Origin: Verrucomicrobiota bacterium
GTDB taxonomy: Bacteria > Verrucomicrobiota > Verrucomicrobiia > Chthoniobacterales > UBA10450
NCBI GenBank assembly: GCA_003219355.1
Contig: QHOQ01000023.1
Location: 1-10,280 of the forward strand
Length of the DNA: 10,280 bases
Reading direction: 5' to 3'
In this document: positions 1 to 6,590 of the stretch, in pieces
Numbering within the stretch: the stretch's first letter is position 1
How the letters are laid out: every line of letters starts with the position of its first letter
Made by a program: the position numbers and the translations under genes
Notes under the pieces: model-generated
What the model was told of the DNA's origin: nothing
Database searches by the model: none
What the model saw: only the letters and a program-made list of their open reading frames with translations

Positions 1-27
1 CCCGCCGTGCGAAATTCAATGGATCGG

Positions 28-363
28 ATGAGTAAGACGCAGAAGAAATCATCGACGAAATCCCGCCGTAGCCGTGGCGGAGGCGAAAAGCGGGACCGTC
101 GATGGTCGGCCAAGGTTACGAAGCGTAGCAACGCGCTCGATCTCGAACGGAGGGTTTTCAAATCGGAAGATCCCCACAAGATCGCGCTGTCCCTGAAACG
201 TTCCGCGCAAACCAGCAAACGGCGCAAAGGCACACCGTATCAATCAGCGATGTCGATGTTGAATTTTTACATCAATCGCGCCGGCAAAAATCTTCCCAAA
301 AAGCGGAAGCGCCTTTTGGAACGTGCCAAAGACGAACTGCGGGATGTGTTTGGCCGGAAGTAA
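28..363 (+). CDS. DUF3175 family small basic protein
   Basis: A 111-residue, strongly basic protein. The first ~25 residues are a low-complexity Lys/Arg/Ser tail (KTQKKSSTKSRRSRGGG). After it comes a compact conserved block: RRWSAKVTKRSNALDLE, then the phrases KIALSLKRSAQTSKRRKGTPY, SAMSMLNFYINRAGKNLP and LERAKDELRDVFG. I recognise this block as the DUF3175 pattern, which has no established function; the charge suggests nucleic-acid contact, but that is inference. Start choice is uncertain. GTG at 7, ATG at 19 and ATG at 28 are all in frame and none has a good Shine-Dalgarno. I chose ATG 28 (MSKTQKK) because it begins the basic tail. The gene may begin upstream of what the window shows. It stands alone, 132 nt before the MBOAT gene. 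Confidence 0.8.
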   Translation: MSKTQKKSSTKSRRSRGGGEKRDRRWSAKVTKRSNALDLERRVFKSEDPHKIALSLKRSAQTSKRRKGTPYQSAMSMLNFYINRAGKNLPKKRKRLLERAKDELRDVFGRK

Positions 364-422
364 AGTTCGCGTTTACTTTTCCAGCCCTCCCGACTAATCC
401 CCTCCTCGAAGTCGTTCTTGCC

Positions 423-444
423 GCGAGATCAGGCTCAATCTCGC
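423..444. other. Perfect 7-bp inverted repeat in the DUF3175-MBOAT gap
   Basis: GCGAGAT at 423-429 and ATCTCGC at 438-444 form a perfect 7-bp stem with an 8-nt loop. It lies between the DUF3175 stop and the MBOAT start. On the + strand it is followed by AAAATG rather than a U tract, so it is not a standard intrinsic terminator. It could be a leader hairpin or a protein-binding site, or chance. Confidence 0.3.
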
Positions 445-495
445 AAAATGTACTCGCCATCGGCATGCCTTCTTAGATAAGCAATCGCGCCGGCC

Positions 496-1917
496 ATGCT
501 TTTCAATTCGCTCACGTTCGTCGTCTTTTTTGCAGTCGTCCTCACTGCCTACTGGAGTATGCGTTCCTGGAACGCGCGGAAAAATCTTCTCGTGATCGCG
601 AGCTATGTTTTCTACGGCGCGTGGAACCCACCGTTCGCCGCCCTGCTCTTTTCCACGACGGCTATGGATTTCTGGCTCGGCAAACGAATCGCTAAGGCTA
701 AAGAACGCCATTCGCGCCGCGTCTGGTTGGTTGGCAGCGTCTGCATGAACCTGAGCATGCTTGGGTTTTTCAAATATGGGAACTTTCTTCTGCAAAATTT
801 TCAGTGGCTGCTCGCGCGCATCGGCATCATTTATCAACCACCGCATCTCGACATTCTTCTGCCGGTCGGCATTTCCTTCTACACGTTCCATTCTCTCTCT
901 TATACGCTCGATATTTATCGCGGAGTGTTGCAGCCGACCAAATCGCTCCGTGATTTCGTCCTCGCCGTCTCGTTTTTTCCTCAGCTGGTTGCCGGGCCAA
1001 TTGTGCGCGCCGGCGATTTTCTTCCGCAACTTGTCAGGCCACCGGGTTTGCGCGCGGGCCAGTTTCTCTGGGGATTATTGCTCATGACTCTCGGCTTGTT
1101 CGAAAAAATCGTGCTCGCCGACACGATGCTCTCCGGTTCAGCCGATCGCATCTTTGGTTACGCCGGCCCGCTCGCCGCGCTCGATTCCTGGCTGGGCGTC
1201 ATGGCATTCGCGGGCCAGATATTTTTCGATTTCGCCGGATATTCGACCTGCGCGATCGGGGCAGCTCTCTGCCTTGGCTTTCATCTAAAGGATAATTTCC
1301 GTTTTCCGTACGCGGCCATTGGCTTTTCCGATTTTTGGCGGCGGTGGCACATCTCACTTTCCACATTCTTACGCGACTACCTTTACATTCCGCTCGGCGG
1401 CAATCAGGTCCGTCCAGTCCGTGCCGCGACGAACCTCGTCATCGTCATGTTCCTGGGTGGCCTCTGGCACGGCGCAGCCTGGACGTTCGTCGTTTGGGGC
1501 TTGCTTCATGGCTCTTATCTCGTCGTCGAACGTGTTATTCGCGTCTTCTTTGAGAACAAAGAGTGGGCCAGCAATCTCACCACCCGACTCCTCGCCGGGT
1601 TCGCTACCTACGTTGCCGTTTGCGTAGCGTGGGTGTTTTTTCGAGCGTCCGATTTTACCAACGCCGCAAGAATGCTGCGCGGCATGTTTGGCGGACACGC
1701 GCACGGTGACGCCATTCTTACCACACGCGAAATGTTACAGATCGCGCTTGTCACCGCGGGCATGATTCTTGTGCATTGGTCGCTGCGCGATAGCAACATC
1801 GAAACGGCCGTGACCCGTTTGCCGCGCTGGGTCGTGACCGCCGCATGGGCCTTGATGGCCTGCGCCATCATTCTCACTCAAGGAAACAGCAATGCCTTCA
1901 TCTACTTCCAATTTTAA
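496..1917 (+). CDS. MBOAT family membrane-bound O-acyltransferase
   Basis: A 473-residue polytopic inner-membrane protein of the AlgI/DltB-like MBOAT family, which passes acyl (usually acetyl) groups across the membrane to an exported polymer. It opens with the typical MLFNSLTFVVFF hydrophobic N-terminus and SYVFYGAWNP (about 36-45). Family signatures follow in order: LPVGISFYTFHSLSYTLDIYRG (122-143), FPQLVAGPIVR (161-171), FFDFAGYS (243-250), DFWRRWHISLSTFLRDYLYI (from 279) ending in PLGGN, and GGLWHGAAWTFVVWGLLHG (321-339). H325 is the expected invariant catalytic histidine, and H285 is the second conserved one. Length is normal for the family. No clear Shine-Dalgarno precedes ATG 496, but the N-terminus fits family members. 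The 3' end overlaps the next gene by 26 nt, so the two are probably co-translated. No alginate or other polysaccharide genes are in view, so the acceptor is unknown. Confidence 0.93.
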   Translation: MLFNSLTFVVFFAVVLTAYWSMRSWNARKNLLVIASYVFYGAWNPPFAALLFSTTAMDFWLGKRIAKAKERHSRRVWLVGSVCMNLSMLGFFKYGNFLLQNFQWLLARIGIIYQPPHLDILLPVGISFYTFHSLSYTLDIYRGVLQPTKSLRDFVLAVSFFPQLVAGPIVRAGDFLPQLVRPPGLRAGQFLWGLLLMTLGLFEKIVLADTMLSGSADRIFGYAGPLAALDSWLGVMAFAGQIFFDFAGYSTCAIGAALCLGFHLKDNFRFPYAAIGFSDFWRRWHISLSTFLRDYLYIPLGGNQVRPVRAATNLVIVMFLGGLWHGAAWTFVVWGLLHGSYLVVERVIRVFFENKEWASNLTTRLLAGFATYVAVCVAWVFFRASDFTNAARMLRGMFGGHAHGDAILTTREMLQIALVTAGMILVHWSLRDSNIETAVTRLPRWVVTAAWALMACAIILTQGNSNAFIYFQF

Positions 1918-3052
1918 GCGCAGACTCCGCCTGCCGCGGTTGTTCTTCCGTAAGCCGTCACAATTCGAGAGCGTGCATGGTGGTCCTCCTCTCGAATACG
2001 AGCGGCCGATCCCAAGGCTGGCATGGCGCGGGATCACAGTCGTCGTTGTGCTGATCGTTATCGCTGGCACCTGCGCGTGGGAATTCTATTGTCGCTCGAT
2101 CGGTTACGGTCCTACCCTCAACGATAACGAGGATCTTTGGACGATGACGCGCCGGCGCGTGAAACCTGAGTCCGTCGTCATCATCGGCGATTCACGCGCC
2201 TGGTTCGATCTCGATCTTGATGAGTTGCAAAAAGGGTTAGGCAAGCGTCCCGTCCAGCTGGCGATGGGTGGAGGCTGTGCCTACCCGGTGTTGGCTGATC
2301 TCGCCAATGACGAAAATTTTCACGGCACGATTGTCTGCAGTGTCGTGCCGCGCTTGTTCGTCGCGCCACCGGGCACGCCGCCGATGGAGCGCGGGGAAAA
2401 AGCGGTGCGCCGGTCCCACACTCAAACCCCCGCGCAACGTGCCAGCCAATATCTGGCAATGCCGTTGGAAGAGCATGTCGCATTTCTCAAACAGGAGGAG
2501 CTGACTCTCGATGATCTGCTGAAACGGCTGCCCATTCCCAATCGTCCTTATGCGCAAGTGCCGCCGCGGCTTCCGCCGTATTTCGGCACTTTGGACCCGG
2601 AACGGCGCTCCCGCATGATCGAGGAATGCGCGCGACCGGGGAGCGAACTGCAAAGAAGGATTCAACAGATTTGGCTCCCGCTTTTTACTCCGCCTCCGCC
2701 GCCGACGTACATTCCGAGAGAAGACTTTGGGAAAAAAATGGGCGCAGCAATCGAAGCCCGCTTTCATGACGTTGCCGCGGCTGTGCAAAAACTTCGGGCT
2801 CGTGGAGGCAAAATCGTCTTCGTTCGTTTCCCGCACAGCGGAGAACTAAAAAAACTCGAAGACCGGGAAACGCCGCGCGCCGGAATTTGGGATCGACTGA
2901 TCAAGGAGACCGGCGCCCCAGGTATTTACTACGAAGATTATCCCGAGCTTAGCGGCTTCAATTGTCCCGAATGGTCGCACCTCTCCGCCGGCGACTCCGT
3001 GGAGTTCAGCAAACGTCTAGTGCCCCATCTCCGCAGGGCGCTGCAGTTGTGA
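1892..3052 (+). CDS. SGNH-like membrane-anchored partner of the MBOAT acyltransferase
   Basis: A 386-residue protein with a basic N-terminus, one membrane segment (about 46-64, GITVVVVLIVIAGTCAWEF) and a large domain predicted to lie outside the cytoplasm. VVIIGDSRAWFDLDLDEL (95-112) is an SGNH block-I motif with candidate nucleophile S101. GGG (126-128) resembles the block-II glycine. NCPEWSHLS (357-365) carries the C-terminal His (H363); the usual Asp three residues before it is Glu (E360). A clear block-III Asn is not evident. A Pro-rich stretch lies at 265-275. Such proteins next to an MBOAT gene usually finish acyl transfer onto the exported glycan, as AlgJ/AlgX and PatB do. ATG 1892 has a good AAGGA about 7 nt upstream, inside the MBOAT gene, so the 26-nt overlap looks genuine. 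Enzymatic activity is inferred from motif and context. Confidence 0.82.
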   Translation: MPSSTSNFKRRLRLPRLFFRKPSQFESVHGGPPLEYERPIPRLAWRGITVVVVLIVIAGTCAWEFYCRSIGYGPTLNDNEDLWTMTRRRVKPESVVIIGDSRAWFDLDLDELQKGLGKRPVQLAMGGGCAYPVLADLANDENFHGTIVCSVVPRLFVAPPGTPPMERGEKAVRRSHTQTPAQRASQYLAMPLEEHVAFLKQEELTLDDLLKRLPIPNRPYAQVPPRLPPYFGTLDPERRSRMIEECARPGSELQRRIQQIWLPLFTPPPPPTYIPREDFGKKMGAAIEARFHDVAAAVQKLRARGGKIVFVRFPHSGELKKLEDRETPRAGIWDRLIKETGAPGIYYEDYPELSGFNCPEWSHLSAGDSVEFSKRLVPHLRRALQL

Positions 3053-3111
3053 CGCACATTGCAGCCCGGGACCGCGCCGAAAATTTTTGGACGACCAAAC
3101 GCGAACGACCC

Positions 3112-3126
3112 AGAAGTTTAACTTCT
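3112..3126. terminator. Possible weak terminator between convergent genes
   Basis: AGAAGT (3112-3117), loop TTA and ACTTCT (3121-3126) make a perfect palindrome, followed on the + strand by TTTTA. It sits 60 nt past the SGNH stop and just beyond the - strand NTF2-like stop, which is where a shared terminator would be expected. The stem is short and AT-rich, so strength is doubtful. Confidence 0.3.
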
Positions 3127-3127
3127 T

Positions 3128-3505
3128 TTACTTCTCGCTCCCCGCGTAGGGCAGAAATTCTTCGCGCACGATTTTGCCATCTTTGACTGTGTACACGCCA
3201 ACTTCCGACATTTGCATTCGCTTCTTCGAATTTTTGTCTGTCACGTCCAAGTCGTACTGCACCACGAAGCGATCGTGCGCGACGAACGGGCCGCTGACTT
3301 TCACGCTGTGCGTCTCCATGTTGTTGACCCACCAATCGGTTTTGCCCCGAACGCCATCGATGCCTCGCGTCTCTGGCGAGCCACCTTCCATCGCTCGCGC
3401 TTCGACGCTGACAATGTCCTTCGAGTAAAGCGTATCGATCGCTTCCTTCCACGCTTGCTTGCGGGTTAGCTCCACCACTTTCTTTGCAACTTCTTCAGTA
3501 TTCAT
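3128..3505 (-). CDS. NTF2-like / SnoaL-like domain protein
   Basis: A 125-residue single-domain protein of the SnoaL/NTF2-like cone fold. An N-terminal helix (MNTEEVAKKVVELTRKQ) is followed by WKEAIDTLYSKDIVSVEA (about 19-36), typical of this superfamily. The segments RGIDGVRGKTDWWVNN and KVSGPFVAHDRFVVQYDLDVT follow, with a last strand VGVYTVKDGKIVREEFLPYAG. Homologues include isomerases, cyclases and binding proteins, and no catalytic residue can be assigned here. There is no signal peptide, so it is cytoplasmic. An AGGAGG sits 4 nt before the ATG, the strongest ribosome site in the operon. It is the last gene of the - strand run, 26 nt after the SRPBCC gene. Confidence 0.82.
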   Translation of the reverse strand: MNTEEVAKKVVELTRKQAWKEAIDTLYSKDIVSVEARAMEGGSPETRGIDGVRGKTDWWVNNMETHSVKVSGPFVAHDRFVVQYDLDVTDKNSKKRMQMSEVGVYTVKDGKIVREEFLPYAGSEK

Positions 3506-3531
3506 TTTGCCTCCTGTTCTTAGTCTACGAT

Positions 3532-3978
3532 TTATCTGCCAACTAATTTCTCAAATTTGTCGAGGGCGCTGTTCCAACCTCGCGTGTGTCCATCGCGCGA
3601 CTCCTCGTTCGGCAATTGCTCGTGAGTCAAGCGAAGCTCGGTGCCACCGCCAGCGTCGTCGAGTTCCACCGTCACGATGCTGACGTGGTCTTGCCAATCC
3701 TCGTCGTCTTGCCATTGCCAGGTGAAGACGATCTTTTTATCCGGGTGCAGCTCGCGATATTCGCCCCGGCACGTCATTTTCTCCCCCTCCGAATTGCTGA
3801 GGTCCCAGCGGAACGTTCCGCCCACGCGTACGTCGGCGACTAAATCGTGAGTCTGGACATTATCCGGGCCGAACCATTGTTTTAGTTGGGCTGGATCGGT
3901 CCAGGCGGCGTAAACCCGATCGCGCGGCGCTTTGATGAGACGTTTGATTTCAAGTGAGAGTTTTTCTGCTTGGGCCAT
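3532..3978 (-). CDS. SRPBCC family protein (AHSA1-like), copy 2
   Basis: A 148-residue START-like/SRPBCC protein of the AHSA1 type. The N-terminal signature is LEIKRLIKAPRDRVYAAWTD (9-28), then LKQWFGP (32-38). GGTFRWDL, the central strands KKIVFTWQWQD and VELDDAGGGTELRLTHEQLP follow, and the C-terminal helix begins at GHTRGWNSALDKFEKLV. Members form a deep hydrophobic pocket that binds small ligands, or they aid protein folding; the ligand is unknown. Length is standard. Only a weak purine-rich stretch (GAAAGAA) precedes the ATG. It lies 37 nt downstream of a second SRPBCC gene and 26 nt upstream of the NTF2-like gene. ArsR-SRPBCC pairs are a common arrangement in which the repressor controls the SRPBCC gene. 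Confidence 0.9.
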   Translation of the reverse strand: MAQAEKLSLEIKRLIKAPRDRVYAAWTDPAQLKQWFGPDNVQTHDLVADVRVGGTFRWDLSNSEGEKMTCRGEYRELHPDKKIVFTWQWQDDEDWQDHVSIVTVELDDAGGGTELRLTHEQLPNEESRDGHTRGWNSALDKFEKLVGR

Positions 3979-4015
3979 AGGTTTCTTTCGTCAGTAAAAT
4001 ATCCGTTTTGTTCCC

Positions 4016-4471
4016 TTAACCTTGGTCGGCACCATCGCTCTCGACAAACTCTTTGAGCGATGAACCGATGATTTGCGTCCAGCCGTCCATGAAATTCTTG
4101 CGGGCGAACGGCGGAAGTTTCGGGAAAGTTTCCAAGCCCTCATGCGTCAGCTTTAGGCGCGTTTTGTTGCCATCAGCGAACAATTCGAGCGTGACCAATG
4201 AATCGCCCTCGTGTCCTTTATAGCGCCAGGTGTAGGCGAGTTTCTTTTGCGGAATCACCTCGATGATCTTGCAAAGATGGTGATACTTCACGCCTTTGTG
4301 CTCGACGGTGAATTCAAATTCAAAGCCGTCCTCGGGCTTGAATTCCTTGAGGTCGAAATACCAGCGCCGCATTTCGTCCACATCGGTGAGCGCCTTCCAA
4401 ACCCGCTCCACCGGCGCGTTAACAGTTCGTTCGATGACGACCGGTTCTGTCAGATTTTTTTCCGTAGTCAT
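4016..4471 (-). CDS. SRPBCC family protein (AHSA1-like), copy 1
   Basis: A 151-residue SRPBCC/AHSA1-like protein. It carries VVIERTVNAPVERVWKALTD (10-29), MRRWYFDL, the strands FEFEFTVEHKGVKYHHLCKI and KLAYTWRYKGHEG, and LKLTHEGLETFP before a C-terminal amphipathic helix (WTQIIGSSLKEFVE). The reading frame is open upstream to 4522, but that would overlap the DUF899 gene. ATG 4471 is preferred because GAGAA precedes it and the family domain starts about 10 residues later. It is 17 nt downstream of the DUF899 stop and therefore very likely co-transcribed. It is only distantly similar to the neighbouring SRPBCC protein (shared AP-x-x-RV and LTHE-type positions), so this is not a recent duplication. 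Confidence 0.9.
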   Translation of the reverse strand: MTTEKNLTEPVVIERTVNAPVERVWKALTDVDEMRRWYFDLKEFKPEDGFEFEFTVEHKGVKYHHLCKIIEVIPQKKLAYTWRYKGHEGDSLVTLELFADGNKTRLKLTHEGLETFPKLPPFARKNFMDGWTQIIGSSLKEFVESDGADQG

Positions 4472-4488
4472 ATTTTCTCGCTTTCTGC

Positions 4489-5235
4489 TTAGGCATCGTA
4501 CTGATCGTGCCGGCGAACCCAATCCATCGTCGACTCATGGTTTTCGTCGCGACCCTTCGGCACCAGATCGAGGAAATTGTAGGTGCCAACCAATACGTCG
4601 AGGCCGCGAGCGTAGGTCGAGTAAGTATGAAAGACGTTGCCGTTTTCGTCTTTGTAAAACACGCTAAGGCCAGGAAGTTCGTCGCTAATGAAGTCCTGCA
4701 TTTCGTAGTTGTAGTAAACCCTACCCTCCTTCTCTTCCTCTTTCGTGAACGACACGTGATAATCAAAATTGAAGTCATTGCCGTGGGACGAGAGCCATTT
4801 GAAGCGCCAGCCCATGCGTTTTTGATACGACTGAATCTCCGGCAGCGGCGCGCGTGAGATCACCGCAAACGTGACATCGCGATGAGGCAGGTGCCAGTTC
4901 GCGCCGTCAAAATGATCGGCCAGATACGAACAGCTCTTGCAACCTTCTTCCCAGCCCGGGCCGAGCATGAAGTGATACACAATCAGTTGGCTGCGCCCGT
5001 CGAACAGGTCCGCCAGCGTTTCTTTCCCGTCCGGTCCTTCGAACAAATATTCCTTGTCGACCTTCACCCACGGCAATTCGCGCCGGTGGCGGCTTACTTC
5101 GTCACGTAGTCGCGTCAATTCTTTCTCCCGTGTGAGCAGGTCCTTCCGGGCGATAAGCCACCGAGCTTTCGACACGATTTTAGACGGATTCATTTCGCTC
5201 GGCTCTGTTTTCGGTTCCATTGTTTCGATTTTCAT
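4489..5235 (-). CDS. DUF899 thioredoxin-like protein, copy 2
   Basis: A 248-residue DUF899 protein, a family with a thioredoxin/peroxiredoxin-like fold sometimes annotated as predicted dithiol-disulfide oxidoreductase. Conserved stretches are KDLLTREKELTRLRDEV (31-47), RRELPWVKVDKEYLFEGPDG (51-70), LADLFDGRSQLIVYHFML (74-91), the CxxC pair C99-K-S-C102 in GCKSCSYLADH, and VTFAVISRAPL (121-131). Compared with the other DUF899 protein here it has about 24 extra residues around FTKEEEKEGRVYYNYEMQD (163-181) before the VFHTYSTYARG strand. The start at 5235 is supported by GGAGGAGG about 6 nt upstream; a TTG at 5250 is also in frame but would place that site inside the gene. No signal peptide is visible. 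It is 60 nt after the GFA gene and 17 nt before an SRPBCC gene. The substrate is unknown. Confidence 0.9.
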   Translation of the reverse strand: MKIETMEPKTEPSEMNPSKIVSKARWLIARKDLLTREKELTRLRDEVSRHRRELPWVKVDKEYLFEGPDGKETLADLFDGRSQLIVYHFMLGPGWEEGCKSCSYLADHFDGANWHLPHRDVTFAVISRAPLPEIQSYQKRMGWRFKWLSSHGNDFNFDYHVSFTKEEEKEGRVYYNYEMQDFISDELPGLSVFYKDENGNVFHTYSTYARGLDVLVGTYNFLDLVPKGRDENHESTMDWVRRHDQYDA

Positions 5236-5240
5236 TTTGT

Positions 5241-5248
5241 CCTCCTCC
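5241..5248 (-). promoter_or_regulatory. Strong Shine-Dalgarno deciding the DUF899 copy-2 start
   Basis: On the - strand GGAGGAGG lies 5-6 nt before ATG 5235. It settles the start at MKIETMEP rather than the upstream in-frame TTG. Confidence 0.7.
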
Positions 5249-5295
5249 AATTTTGTTTGTTCGACGTTTTCGACGGCTCTAAAAAAATTTTCAGC

Positions 5296-5727
5296 TCATT
5301 CGGTTTGCGGCGGATACCTTTTGAACTTTGGCAACGCGGGATCCATGTGGTCCCATGGGTGCGCGTCTGATGTCCACACATCTACTTGCGGGTTGAACCA
5401 GCTCGGATCATCCAGGCTCGCAGTTCTGATCGCGACAAAGTGAGGGAACGCGTCGGGCTTGACTTGAATCGGCGAGCCGCATTCAGGGCAAAAGCCCCGA
5501 TCGGTCTTGCCGCCCGCCTCACTGAGCGAGGCATGGAAACGCAGTGAGCCTTGCAAGAGCTTGAAAGCTTCCGTCGGCACGATCACGTAAGACGAAAACG
5601 GACCTCCGCTCGATCGTTGGCAATCTCGACAGTGACAGTGAAGCATCATCACCGGTTCTGCTGTAGATTCGTAGCGAATCGCGCCACAAGCGCATCCGCC
5701 CGAGAAGGGTGTGGTTATTGCGGTCAT
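5296..5727 (-). CDS. GFA family (glutathione-dependent formaldehyde-activating / CENP-V) zinc protein
   Basis: A 143-residue protein with the complete GFA/CENP-V cysteine set. It has C12-A-C14 in SGGCACGAIRYE, C31-H-C33-R-D-C36 in LHCHCRDCQRSSG, and C80-P-E-C83 in FCPECGSPI. These seven cysteines are the usual ligands of the structural and catalytic zinc sites. The tail DVWTSDAHPWDHMDPALPKF is also typical of the family. The founding member was proposed to speed glutathione-formaldehyde adduct formation. Most relatives have no tested substrate, so formaldehyde chemistry is possible but not shown. It lies 18 nt after one DUF899 gene and 60 nt before the other, within the ArsR-led run. The Shine-Dalgarno is poor, so translation may depend on coupling. 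Confidence 0.93.
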   Translation of the reverse strand: MTAITTPFSGGCACGAIRYESTAEPVMMLHCHCRDCQRSSGGPFSSYVIVPTEAFKLLQGSLRFHASLSEAGGKTDRGFCPECGSPIQVKPDAFPHFVAIRTASLDDPSWFNPQVDVWTSDAHPWDHMDPALPKFKRYPPQTE

Positions 5728-5745
5728 ATATGACAGGCTCGGTTT

Positions 5746-6456
5746 CTAAGAGGGGTTTGGTTCGTCGTGCCAGATCCACCACTCGTACGGCGGGGTCTGG
5801 GGGTAACCCTCCGGCGAATCCTCCCATTCCTCCTGGCGCCCGAGCGCAGTGATGTCAAGGTAGTTCCAGGTGCTCCCCATCTGCTCGTCGCCGCGGTTGT
5901 TGATGAAGTAGGTGCGGAACACGTTGTTGCCGTCGCGGATGAATGCGTTCGTGCCGTGCCACTCGTCGACGCCGAAGTCGGCGTCGAAGCTATCCGTGAT
6001 GGTGTACCACGGCATCTCCCAGTCCATTCGCGCCTTCACGCGCGCGATGTCCGTCTGCGGCGCCCGCGAAACGAACGCGAGAGTGGTGTCACGGGCGTTC
6101 AGATGGGCGACGTGAGCGACGTGGTCGGCCACCAGGGAGCAGCCAATGCAGGCATGCTCGGGCCAGCCTTTCACGCCGGGCTCGAAGAAGGCGCGGTAGA
6201 CGATCAGCTGACGGCGGCCATCGAACAGGTCGAGCAGGTTCGCCTTGCCCTTGGGTCCGTCGAATTCGTAATTCTTCTCCACGGCCAGCCACGGCATCCG
6301 CCGACGCTCGGCGGCCAGCGCGTCACGGGCGCGGGTCAACTCCTTCTCCTTCACGAGCAGTTGCTGGCGCGCAGCCTCCCACTCCTGCGGTGACACGATT
6401 CTAGGATGATTGATTTGGTTCGCTTCTATTTCGGGTTTCATCTCTTTCCGTTTCAT
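5746..6456 (-). CDS. DUF899 thioredoxin-like protein, copy 1
   Basis: A 236-residue DUF899 protein. Landmarks are RQQLLVKEKELTRARDAL-like helices (30-47), RRRMPWLAVEKNYEFDGPKG (51-70), LLDLFDGRRQLIVYRAFFEP (74-93), the CxxC pair C103-I-G-C106 in HACIGCSLVADH, and TLAFVSRAPQTDI (125-137). The C-terminus GYPQTPPYEWWIWHDEP is characteristic. The family has a thioredoxin-like fold, and the CxxC suggests redox or thiol chemistry, though no reaction is established. ATG 6456 has GAGG about 7 nt upstream; ATG 6441 is an alternative. Its 5' end overlaps the mini-protein gene by 56 nt in another frame. Its DNA is visibly more GC-rich than the neighbouring genes, for example 42 of 60 bases G+C at 6121-6180 against 33 of 60 at 4921-4980, which may reflect a separate origin. 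Confidence 0.92.
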   Translation of the reverse strand: MKRKEMKPEIEANQINHPRIVSPQEWEAARQQLLVKEKELTRARDALAAERRRMPWLAVEKNYEFDGPKGKANLLDLFDGRRQLIVYRAFFEPGVKGWPEHACIGCSLVADHVAHVAHLNARDTTLAFVSRAPQTDIARVKARMDWEMPWYTITDSFDADFGVDEWHGTNAFIRDGNNVFRTYFINNRGDEQMGSTWNYLDITALGRQEEWEDSPEGYPQTPPYEWWIWHDEPNPS

Positions 6457-6586
6457 TTTGGCCTCGTTTGATTTCGTTTGTTTGGTTTCTTTTACGAAAC
6501 TTGTTCATCGCAAACGCAGTCAGTCCGCCGCTCGACGTTGCGCCGGCGGCGATCAAAACTGCATTCGTCAGGCAAACCGGACACAT
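6401..6586 (-). CDS. Mini-protein with N-terminal CPVC and one hydrophobic segment
   Basis: A 61-residue open frame starting 4 nt after the arsR stop. Residues 1-33 look like a genuine conserved mini-protein. MCPVCLTN carries a CxxC pair (C2, C5), residues 6-26 form a small-residue-rich hydrophobic stretch with GATSSGGLTAF, and MNKFRKR is a positive stop-transfer-like end. I recall similar unnamed short proteins next to ArsR/SRPBCC genes, but this is memory and not a search. Residues 34-61 (NQTNEIKRGQNETERDE and onward) are polar low-complexity and overlap the 5' end of the DUF899 gene, so the tail may be a read-on into the next gene after loss of an earlier stop. The nearest Shine-Dalgarno-like AAAGGA is about 15 nt upstream inside arsR, so coupled translation is likely. 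Function unknown; a redox-active or metal-binding membrane peptide is possible. Confidence 0.6.
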   Translation of the reverse strand: MCPVCLTNAVLIAAGATSSGGLTAFAMNKFRKRNQTNEIKRGQNETERDETRNRSEPNQSS

Positions 6587-6590
6587 CGCG

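Noticed and set aside
394..1029. Long - strand open frame (211 codons) opposite the MBOAT gene.
   Set aside because: It is charged low-complexity sequence antisense to strongly conserved MBOAT motifs, so it is a shadow frame.
4016..4021. Isolated TTAACC near the SRPBCC copy-1 stop, as a second ArsR site.
   Set aside because: It is a single half-site without an inverted partner at 4-nt spacing, and its TTA is simply the complement of the gene's stop codon.
4472..4522. N-terminal extension of the SRPBCC copy-1 frame.
   Set aside because: It would overlap the DUF899 3' end and does not fit the family N-terminus; ATG 4471 has GAGAA upstream and gives a standard start.
5767..6393. Long + strand open frame (208 codons) opposite DUF899 copy 1.
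   Set aside because: It results from the GC-rich codon use of the real - strand gene. Its composition (Val/Arg/Gly-rich with no motif) is typical of an antisense shadow.
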